DNA of 64,000 bases from JAKAWQ01 sp035509315 (GTDB taxonomy: Bacteria > Pseudomonadota > Alphaproteobacteria > Acetobacterales > Acetobacteraceae). The stretch's first letter is position 1. Each line of letters opens with the position of its first letter. A model generated the notes under the pieces. That model made no database searches. It was not told the origin of the DNA and saw only the letters and a list, made by a program, of their open reading frames with translations. The position numbers were made by a program, and so were the translations under genes. Of the stretch, positions 54,693 to 62,299 are shown piece by piece. The stretch lies in the NCBI GenBank assembly GCA_035509315.1, contig DATJLS010000008.1:1-64000 (forward strand), written 5' to 3'.

Positions 54693-56774
54693 TCAAAAAC
54701 CGGCAAGCTTGCGCCATTCCTCTTCGTCGATCGTGCGCACCTCAAGATCGGCCGCCTTGCGTGCCTTGGAGCCAGCATCTGCCCCGGCAACCAGAAGGTC
54801 CGTCGCGCGGGAAACACTGTCGGTCACCTTTGCGCCGAGCACCTCGGCACGGGCCTTGGCCTCCGCTCGCGTCATCGTCGCAAGCGTGCCTGTGAAAACG
54901 ATCGTCTTGCCGGAAAGGGGCGATGATTCGCTCGGGGACGATTCGGCATCCTCGATCGTGACTTCGCGTTCCAGCGCTTCGAGAGTGGCGACGTTGCGTG
55001 GCTCGGCGAAGAACGCAACGAGTTCCTCGACGATCGCCGGACCGATCCCGAGAATCGAATCAAGGGCGTGCCGGGCAGGAGAATCGAGATTCGAGGCCGC
55101 CCGCATGGCGGCCGCGAAACGGCGATAGGAACCGTAATGGCGGGCAAGAAGGCGGGCGTTCGTCTCACCGATCCGCCGGATGCCCAAAGCGTAGATGAAA
55201 CGAGCCAGCGGGATCCGCCGCCGCGCTTCTATGGCGTTCGAGAGGTTCCGCGCCGAAGTCTCGCCCCAGCCCTCGCGCCTGGCGATCTCGCTCTCCCGCG
55301 CGGGAAGCGAAAAGATATCCACCGGGCTCTTCAGCAGGCCATCGGCATGGAATTCGGCGATCGTCTTCTCGCCCAAGCCCTCGATGTCGAAGGCTCCGCG
55401 CGAGACGAAGTGGCGCAGCCGCTCGACGGCCTGGGCCGCGCAGATAAGACCGCCCGTGCAGCGGCGAACCGCCTCGCCCGTCTCGCGCACGGCTCGGCTG
55501 CCGCAGACCGGGCACGTGTCGGGGAAGACAAAACGTTTGGCGCCCTTTGGCCGGCGCTCGGTGATGACGCCAAGCACTTGCGGGATCACATCTCCGGCGC
55601 GCTGGATCCGTACCCAGTCGCCAATGCGGATGTCCTTTCGTTCGATTTCGTCCTCATTGTGCAAGCTGGCACGAGAGACGAGCACCCCGCCGACATTGAC
55701 CGGCGTGAGCTGCGCCACCGGGGTGAGGGCCCCTGTGCGGCCGACCTGGATCAGAATGTCCTCAAGCTTCGTGATCGCCTGCTCGGCCGGGAATTTCCAG
55801 GCAACGGCCCAGCGCGGGGCACGGCCGACCGCGCCCAGCCGGCGCTGCAAGGCGAGATCGTCGATCTTGTACACCACGCCATCGATGTCATAGCCGAGCG
55901 TCGCACGCTCTTCGGCCATCTTCTCCTGGAACGCCCCTGCCTCATCCGCATCGCGCACATGTTTCGAGATCGGATTGACGGCGAAACCCCAGCCGCGAAG
56001 CCGTCCAAGATAGCCCCAATGCGTGTCCGCCACCGGCTCGCTTGCCGAACCCATCGCGTAGGCGAATAGGGAGAGGCGGCGCGAGGCGGTGATCGACGGA
56101 TCGAGCTGGCGGAGGCTGCCGGCGGCCGCGTTGCGTGGATTGGCGAAAACCTTCTCCCCGGCTTTCTCCTGCGCTTCATTGAGCGCGAGAAAATCGGTCT
56201 TCGTCATGTACACTTCACCGCGGATCTCGATGAACGAAGGCGCCCCTCCATGCAGGCGCTGCGGCACCGCCTTCATCGTCTTCAGATTCGCGGTCACATC
56301 TTCTCCCTCGATGCCGTCCCCGCGCGTCGCACCGGAGACGAAGCGCCCATTCTCGTAGCTGAGGGAGATCGAGAGGCCGTCGATTTTCGGCTCGGCAACC
56401 ATTGGCAGGGCGCGGGAGGGATCAAGGCCGAGGAATCGCCGTGCACGGCCGACGAACTCAGAGAATTCGGCCGGAGTGAGAACGTTGTCGAGCGAGATCA
56501 TCGGCTCGCGATGACGAAGCTTGTGAAAGCCGCTGGCGGGCGCGGTCCCGACCCGATGGGTTGGCGAGTCGGGGCGCACAAGTGAGGGAAAGCGTGCCTC
56601 GATCGCGGCATTCCGCACGCGCAGCCGGTCGTACTCGGCATCCGTCATGACCGGGGAATCCGCTTCATAGTAGGCGCGATCCGCTTCGGCGATGCGCTCC
56701 GCGAGCCGGGCGAGCTCAACCCTGGCGTCGCTCTCGTCCAGTCCCTCGACGATGCTTTCGACGGGCTTCTTCAT
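54693..56774 (-). CDS. ligA: NAD-dependent DNA ligase
   Basis: A 693-residue bacterial replicative ligase. The ATG at 56774 overlaps the recN stop as ATGA; longer readings are rejected. EADSPVMTDAEYDRL is the NAD-binding Ia domain, EPKIDGLSISL gives the adenylated lysine (K130), CPVCGSRAV and RCTGGLICAAQ form the zinc finger. HhH repeats and a C-terminal BRCT domain (GKTIVFTGTLATMTRAEAKA) complete it. Confidence 0.97.
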   Translation of the reverse strand: MKKPVESIVEGLDESDARVELARLAERIAEADRAYYEADSPVMTDAEYDRLRVRNAAIEARFPSLVRPDSPTHRVGTAPASGFHKLRHREPMISLDNVLTPAEFSEFVGRARRFLGLDPSRALPMVAEPKIDGLSISLSYENGRFVSGATRGDGIEGEDVTANLKTMKAVPQRLHGGAPSFIEIRGEVYMTKTDFLALNEAQEKAGEKVFANPRNAAAGSLRQLDPSITASRRLSLFAYAMGSASEPVADTHWGYLGRLRGWGFAVNPISKHVRDADEAGAFQEKMAEERATLGYDIDGVVYKIDDLALQRRLGAVGRAPRWAVAWKFPAEQAITKLEDILIQVGRTGALTPVAQLTPVNVGGVLVSRASLHNEDEIERKDIRIGDWVRIQRAGDVIPQVLGVITERRPKGAKRFVFPDTCPVCGSRAVRETGEAVRRCTGGLICAAQAVERLRHFVSRGAFDIEGLGEKTIAEFHADGLLKSPVDIFSLPARESEIARREGWGETSARNLSNAIEARRRIPLARFIYALGIRRIGETNARLLARHYGSYRRFAAAMRAASNLDSPARHALDSILGIGPAIVEELVAFFAEPRNVATLEALEREVTIEDAESSPSESSPLSGKTIVFTGTLATMTRAEAKARAEVLGAKVTDSVSRATDLLVAGADAGSKARKAADLEVRTIDEEEWRKLAGF

Positions 56775-58483
56775 CGGCCGGCCCGCAAACCGCGGCGCCT
56801 GGGCGCCGGTTGGGGGCCGGAGAGCAGGCTGGCGGCCGCGGCCCGGGCAGCGTCTGTCACCGTCGCGCCGGCGAGCATGCGGGCAATCTCCTCCTGGCGG
56901 AGCGAGCCTTCGAGTTCGATGACCCGCGTGGTCGCCCGCCCACGTCCGGCCTCCTTGGTGATGCGAAAATGCTGGCGACCATGGACGGCAACCTGCGGGC
57001 TGTGCGTCACGACAAGGACCTGCACGCGCTCGGCGATACGCGCAAGCCGTTCGCCGACCGCCGCGGCAGCGGCACCCCCGATGCCGGCGTCGACCTCGTC
57101 GAAAATAAGGGTGCCGGGGTTGCGGGCGCCGATCAGGACCACCTTGAGGGCAAGCATCAGGCGCGCCAGCTCGCCTCCGGAAGCGGCGCGGGCGAGTGGG
57201 GCCGGCTCCTGGCCAGGATTTGCCGCAAGCAGAAAGGACACCGCTTCCGTTCCCTCGGGTCCCCAGTCTCTCTCGGCGAAATTCTCCAGACGGCAATGGA
57301 ACCGTGCTTTCTCGAGGCGAAGCGGCGCCAGCTCGCGAGCGAGGGCTGCTTCGAGCCGCCGTCCCGCTTCCGCCCGGGCGGCGGCAAGCCGGCCCGCCGC
57401 TTCGACATAGGCTTCCCGGGCAGAAGCGGCATCCCGGGTGCGGGCTTGGGCGATGGCAGCTTCGTCCTCGATGGCCCCAAGCTCGGCCTTCAGGCGCAAG
57501 CAAAGTTCCGGCAGCTCGGCGACGCTCACGCCGTGCTTGCGCGCGACGGCACGAAGCGCAAAAAGACGCGTCTCCGCCCGCTCCAGCCGTCTTGGGTCGC
57601 CCGTTTCCGTCTCGGCCTGACGCATCAGCAGGGATTCGGCTTCGCCAAGCGCCTCCTCCGCCCGCTCGAGTGCCGCCATCGCCCCGGCAGCTGGCGGGAC
57701 AAGACGGGAAAGCGCGCGAATCGACGCCCGGACCGCAGCCGCGGGGGATGAACCGGAGCGGCTTCCGCGCGGAGCAAGCTCGGCAAGCGCGGCGGCAAAC
57801 GCCTCCGCCCGGCGTTCCTCCTCCTGAAGCGTCTGGCGCTCGATCGCCAGACGCTCCTCTTCGTCAGGCTCGGGACCAAGCGCATCAAGCTCCTCGATCA
57901 CATGGGCGAGCCACTGCGCATTCTGCTCCGTCCGCTCCCGTCCCAGGGCGGCCTCTTCGGCGGCGCGGGCGGCCGTGCGCCATGCCGAGAAAGCCGTGCT
58001 CACGGCCCCGGTGAGCTCTGAGTCCACACCGAACGCGTCGAGCAGGGCACGTTGCACAGGCGGATCGGCAAGTCCGATCTGTGCGTTCTGGGACTGCATT
58101 TCGACCAGGGCGGAGCCAACACGACGCAAAAGTCCTACGCCCACGGGTTGATCGTTGATGAAGCCGCGCGAGCGCCCGTCGCGAGAGAGGACACGCCGGA
58201 GCAGAATTTCGTCCTCCGCACCGATGCCCTGCTCGGCAAGCAGGGCACGCACCGGATGGTCGGAAGGTGGGGCGAAGCAAGCAACGGCGCTCGCCTCGGT
58301 AGCGTCCCTGGCGACGAGGCCGGCATCAGCGCGGGCGCCGAGCGCCAGGCCGAGCCCATCCAGCAGAATCGATTTCCCGGCCCCGGTCTCGCCCGTGAGT
58401 ACGCTGAGCCCCGGGCCGAAGACGATATCCTGCCGATCGATCAGAACCACATCGCGGAGGGAGAGCGCCGTCAGCATCTCCAC
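56771..58483 (-). CDS. recN: DNA repair protein RecN
   Basis: A 570-residue SMC-like ATPase for double-strand break repair. VLTGETGAGKSILLDGLGL (Walker A at 31-38), coiled-coil middle rich in Glu/Ala/Arg, SGGELARLMLALKVVL as the signature motif and TLIFDEVDAGIGG as Walker B. It overlaps ligA and lies 9 bp after bamD, giving the common bamD-recN-ligA order. Confidence 0.96.
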   Translation of the reverse strand: MEMLTALSLRDVVLIDRQDIVFGPGLSVLTGETGAGKSILLDGLGLALGARADAGLVARDATEASAVACFAPPSDHPVRALLAEQGIGAEDEILLRRVLSRDGRSRGFINDQPVGVGLLRRVGSALVEMQSQNAQIGLADPPVQRALLDAFGVDSELTGAVSTAFSAWRTAARAAEEAALGRERTEQNAQWLAHVIEELDALGPEPDEEERLAIERQTLQEEERRAEAFAAALAELAPRGSRSGSSPAAAVRASIRALSRLVPPAAGAMAALERAEEALGEAESLLMRQAETETGDPRRLERAETRLFALRAVARKHGVSVAELPELCLRLKAELGAIEDEAAIAQARTRDAASAREAYVEAAGRLAAARAEAGRRLEAALARELAPLRLEKARFHCRLENFAERDWGPEGTEAVSFLLAANPGQEPAPLARAASGGELARLMLALKVVLIGARNPGTLIFDEVDAGIGGAAAAAVGERLARIAERVQVLVVTHSPQVAVHGRQHFRITKEAGRGRATTRVIELEGSLRQEEIARMLAGATVTDAARAAAASLLSGPQPAPRRRGLRAGR

Positions 58484-58492
58484 CCGCCGGAA

Positions 58493-59326
58493 TCAGAAGA
58501 TCCCGTCCCAGATGCTGGCGAAAAATCCTGAACTGCTCGTTGGCCGCCGTGCTTCCGCCGTGACGACGCCGGCCTCGTGCAGGCGCGCATAGGCATCACG
58601 ATACCAGACGCTGCCTGGATAATTGTATCCCAGCACGGCGCCCGCATGCGCCGCTTCGGTCTTCATGCCGAGCTTGAGATAGCATTCGATCAGACGCTCC
58701 AGCGCCTCGGGGACATGGTTGGTGGTCTGATACTCCTGGATGACTGTCTGGTAGCGGCCGATGGCCGCGATATAGTCGCTCTGGCGTTCGTAATAACGCC
58801 CGATCGCCATCTCGTGGCCAGCAAGATGATCGCGGCAGAGGTCGATCTTCAGGCGCGCATCATTGGCATAGGCGCTTCCGGGAAAGCGGCTCACAACGTC
58901 TTGAAGCGCAGTGATCGCCTCCCGCGTGGCCTGCTGGTCACGCAGGATATCCGAGATCTGCTCATAGTAGCAGAGCGCCCGGAGGTAATAGGCATAGGCG
59001 ATATCGGGATTGGCGGGATGAAGCTGGATGAAACGCTCGAGCGCGTCGATCGCTCCGGTGTAGTCCTGCTGCAGATAGGCCGCGTAGCCATGCATCAGCT
59101 GGGCATTCGTGGCCCAAGGCGAGAAGGGGAAATCTTCCTCGACCTGATCGAAATTGTCGATCGCCTGTTTGTAGTTCTCGGTGTTCATCTGCGCGACACC
59201 GCTTTGGTAGAGACTCTCGGCGGTCGGCGCCGCCACCGTTTTTTTGACGGTCGGGCCACCGAAGAGCCCGCACCCCCCGAGAAGGAGCGGCAGGACGAGC
59301 ATGGCAGGGGTCAGACGACAACGCAT
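58493..59326 (-). CDS. bamD: Outer membrane assembly lipoprotein BamD
   Basis: A 277-residue lipoprotein of the BAM complex. The lipobox LLLGGC places the acylated cysteine at residue 19. TPR-type repeats follow, including LYQSGVAQMNTENYKQAIDN, DQVEEDFPFSPWATNAQLMH and DAVLERFIQLHP-like DALERFIQLHPANPDIAYAY. It is first in the bamD-recN-ligA unit. Confidence 0.95.
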   Translation of the reverse strand: MRCRLTPAMLVLPLLLGGCGLFGGPTVKKTVAAPTAESLYQSGVAQMNTENYKQAIDNFDQVEEDFPFSPWATNAQLMHGYAAYLQQDYTGAIDALERFIQLHPANPDIAYAYYLRALCYYEQISDILRDQQATREAITALQDVVSRFPGSAYANDARLKIDLCRDHLAGHEMAIGRYYERQSDYIAAIGRYQTVIQEYQTTNHVPEALERLIECYLKLGMKTEAAHAGAVLGYNYPGSVWYRDAYARLHEAGVVTAEARRPTSSSGFFASIWDGIF

Positions 59327-59368
59327 CCAGGGAATCCCGATCAGGCGGCGGGCTTATAGCACAGAGCG

Positions 59369-62290
59369 TCAGTCCGCGGCGAAACGGGAGAGGGTATAGG
59401 CAGGGTCGAGGGACGTGCCATAGCGGATCGCCGTGGCCGTCAGCCGGCCGATGACAGGGCCGAGCGTGTAGGCATTGGCGGCCAGGGCGTTGAAGAAACC
59501 CGGCAGGCCCGGCGCTTCCCCGAGCAGTGGTGCCGCATCGATCTCGGGGGCCATGCCGGTCCAGGCGCGGATGGCAGAGAGGCCGGCAAGCGATGGCAGG
59601 GCTCGTCCGGCAACCCAAAGATTGGCCTCGATATTCTTGCGCAACGGCCTCGTCGCGCCCGTCGCCGCTTCGTAATCGCCGAACCAGCCCCCGCCGATGA
59701 GGAAGCTGCCATTGGCTTGCTGCTTGAGAGAAAGGTGGCGCTTGGCGAGCAGCATGAGATGGCGGGTCAGGGGTGGGGCAGGAGCCGTGACGATGACCTG
59801 CTGGACGGTTCCGCTCACAGGCACGGCAAGCCCGGCCATGGCAGCGATCCGGCGGGCATAAGGGCCGGCGGCATTGACGACGCGGCCGGCGCGAATCGGG
59901 CCATGACTGGTCTCGGCGCTCCAGCCCGAGCCGGCGCGGGCAAGAGCGGTCACTTCGGCGCGGGCCAGCAGCCGGGCCCCGCTTTGCTCCGCGAGACGAC
60001 GAAGCGCGAAGCTGCCCCGCAATGGATCGCCATAGCCTTCACCAGGGCAGAAATCGGCGCCCGCGAGCGTGGGCGAAAGGGCGGGTGCAATGGCGCGAAG
60101 CTCATTCGCGCCAATCAGGCGGCTTTCGATGCCGTGACGGTTCTCCATCGCGACTTTCGCCGCGAGCCAGCGCATCGTTCCCTCATCCTCGGCGACCATG
60201 AGCCCGCCCTCGGTGATGATGCCGAGCGGTTCTCCCGCCTCGGCGGCGATTTCCTTCCAGAGGGCGATGCTTTGCGGACCGAGAGGGAGCGTCGCGGCGG
60301 CCGGTCCGCCATCCTGTGGACCCGATTCCGAGAAATCGTAGGCGAGGAGCTGAACATGCAGGCTGCCTGCATTCGCCGTGCTCGCCGCCATGGCGAAGTC
60401 CTGTCCGCGTTCCGCAACAAGCACGTCGATGCCCTCGCGGGCGAGGTAAAAGGCCGCGGCGAGGCCGACGATGCCGCCCCCGATCACCAGGACATCTGCG
60501 GCCAGGGGCGTTGTCGTGGGCGTTGTCGTGGGCGTCGTCCCGGGCTGCGGGCGCGCCGGGGGCAAAGGGGGCGGCGTCGGTTCCGGAATATGCCCGGCCT
60601 CGAATTCGGGGCCAGGAAACATCAGCGGCGCGATGGGCACCGGGCGGACCGGCGGGCGGGGAAAGGCGAAGGCGAAGGGATCCGGTTGCTCCGGGCAGAG
60701 GCGGGCAATAACGGCGGCACAGAAGCGGCCCTGGCAAGGCCCCATGCCCGCGCGGCAGGCCTTTTTGAGGGTGGGAAGCGATGTCGCGCCCTGGGCGATT
60801 TCGGCACGCAGGCGGCTTGCGGTGATCTCCTCGCAGCGGCAGACGATGGTCGAGTCGGAGAGAGTCCCCCGCTCGAAACGGGGTGGGGGGAAAATCCGCC
60901 AAAGCGCCCGCTGAAAGGTTTCCGCGCGGGCAAGGGCAGGACGGGTGGCAAGCTGATCCGCAGGCAGGCGAAACCCCAGGTCGCGGGCGGCCGCGAGACC
61001 GGCAAGCCGGCCACGGAGAACAGCAATGCGAGCCCCACCAAATGCCGCCCCGTCACCGACGGCGAAGACCGTCGGAAGACTCGTTCTTCCCTCTTCGTCA
61101 GTGATCGTGGCGAGGTGTCCGAGCCCCGCATCGACGAAACGGTGCTCCGCGCCGAGGGCGCGGGCGAACGCGGTTTCCGGCTGGAAGCCGGCATTGAGAG
61201 CGACGAGGCCCGCGGCAATGCGGCGCTCGCCGTCTGGTGTCTCGATGCGGACGGCGGAGGGGCGGTCTACGCCCTCGATCGCGGCGATCCTGCTGGCCCA
61301 GAAGATCGGCACGCCGGCGTGCCTGAGATGAAGAAGATGGACGAAGCCGGTGCGCAGAAGAGCAAGCGCGCTACGGGCGAGTGCCCATAGCTCGGCAAGC
61401 GCGGCTGCGCCGGGTCGGGGTGCGGCTTCGACCAGACCGGCGAGACGGACTCCATTGGCGAGAAGCTCGGCGGCAAGTTGGAAATTGAGCGGACCGCTGC
61501 CGGCAACGACCACCGGTTCCGCAGGGCAAACACGCCCCGCGCGGGCGAGGGTCTGGAGAGCGCCCGTGGTCATCACGCCTGGAAGCGTCCAGCCCGGCAG
61601 CGGGACAGGGCACTCATGCGCGCCAGGCGCCAGAATCAGGCGGCGAGGGTGGAAGATCGTCTCATGACCATGGACGAGCGCCGCGATCTCGTCCGGTGCA
61701 AAGGCGCCCCAGACGAGCGCATCCGTCTCGATCGCAACGCCAGCCGCGGCAGAAGCCGCGCGGAACGCATCCCCCTCACGGAATTGAGCATCCGGCGCGC
61801 CGTGGGCGTAAGCGTGGCTCGCGGCAAGCGGCTTCAGATATTGGCCACCGGCCTTCGCCCGCTCGTCGAGGAGAATGACCGAAGCCCCGACCTCTCGGGC
61901 GGCGATCGCCGCCGAAAGGCCAGCAGGCCCACCACCAACGACAAGGACATCGGGGGTATGTGTTTCGGGCTCGAATCGAGCGGGAAAAGGAGCGAGGGGC
62001 GCAAAGGAGGATGGGGCGCCGCTCTGCACCTCCATGCCATCGGCGGCGGCGACCAGGCAGGCGCGCTGACCCGGGCGGCTATCGATGGTGACGAGGCAGT
62101 CAAAGCAGGCGCCGATGCCGCAGTGGAGACCGCGTGGCGCACCGGAAGGCATGCGACGAAACGAAAGATGGCCGGAGGCGGAAAGTGCGGCGGCAACGCT
62201 CTCCCCTTCGAGCGCCGGGATCTCCTTTCCGTCGAAGTGAAGGGTGATGGCTCGTCCGACAGGCCGAATGGCAGGATGGAGAAGGCGCAA
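59369..62290 (-). CDS. Three-domain fused FAD/2Fe-2S amine or amino-acid dehydrogenase (HcnA-HcnB-HcnC order)
   Basis: One 973-residue protein, start TTG at 62290. Residues 1-95 are a ferredoxin-like domain with Cys 57, 62, 65 and 78. Residues 110-540 are a pyridine-nucleotide-disulfide-type FAD domain (VLVVGGGPAGLSAAIA) ending in a BFD-like 2Fe-2S site (CRC at 484-486 with C519 and C524). Residues 555-597 are a Pro/Thr linker ending PTTTPTTTP. Residues 599-973 are a DadA/HcnC-like FAD oxidase (DVLVIGGGIVGLAAAFY). HcnABC, opine oxidases and D-hydroxyproline dehydrogenases carry these as separate subunits; fusion is unusual. The substrate is not inferable. Confidence 0.85.
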   Translation of the reverse strand: MRLLHPAIRPVGRAITLHFDGKEIPALEGESVAAALSASGHLSFRRMPSGAPRGLHCGIGACFDCLVTIDSRPGQRACLVAAADGMEVQSGAPSSFAPLAPFPARFEPETHTPDVLVVGGGPAGLSAAIAAREVGASVILLDERAKAGGQYLKPLAASHAYAHGAPDAQFREGDAFRAASAAAGVAIETDALVWGAFAPDEIAALVHGHETIFHPRRLILAPGAHECPVPLPGWTLPGVMTTGALQTLARAGRVCPAEPVVVAGSGPLNFQLAAELLANGVRLAGLVEAAPRPGAAALAELWALARSALALLRTGFVHLLHLRHAGVPIFWASRIAAIEGVDRPSAVRIETPDGERRIAAGLVALNAGFQPETAFARALGAEHRFVDAGLGHLATITDEEGRTSLPTVFAVGDGAAFGGARIAVLRGRLAGLAAARDLGFRLPADQLATRPALARAETFQRALWRIFPPPRFERGTLSDSTIVCRCEEITASRLRAEIAQGATSLPTLKKACRAGMGPCQGRFCAAVIARLCPEQPDPFAFAFPRPPVRPVPIAPLMFPGPEFEAGHIPEPTPPPLPPARPQPGTTPTTTPTTTPLAADVLVIGGGIVGLAAAFYLAREGIDVLVAERGQDFAMAASTANAGSLHVQLLAYDFSESGPQDGGPAAATLPLGPQSIALWKEIAAEAGEPLGIITEGGLMVAEDEGTMRWLAAKVAMENRHGIESRLIGANELRAIAPALSPTLAGADFCPGEGYGDPLRGSFALRRLAEQSGARLLARAEVTALARAGSGWSAETSHGPIRAGRVVNAAGPYARRIAAMAGLAVPVSGTVQQVIVTAPAPPLTRHLMLLAKRHLSLKQQANGSFLIGGGWFGDYEAATGATRPLRKNIEANLWVAGRALPSLAGLSAIRAWTGMAPEIDAAPLLGEAPGLPGFFNALAANAYTLGPVIGRLTATAIRYGTSLDPAYTLSRFAAD

Positions 62291-62299
62291 GCGGCTTGG

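Noticed and set aside
54693..57503. DNA ligase with a long N-terminal extension
   Set aside because: The extension overlaps recN antisense-free coding and is unlike ligase. The ATG at 56774, overlapping the recN stop, gives the normal 693 residues.
59369..62290. Cyanide production by this HcnABC-like protein
   Set aside because: The domain order is shared by opine oxidases and amino-acid dehydrogenases, so hydrogen cyanide synthesis cannot be claimed from the sequence.
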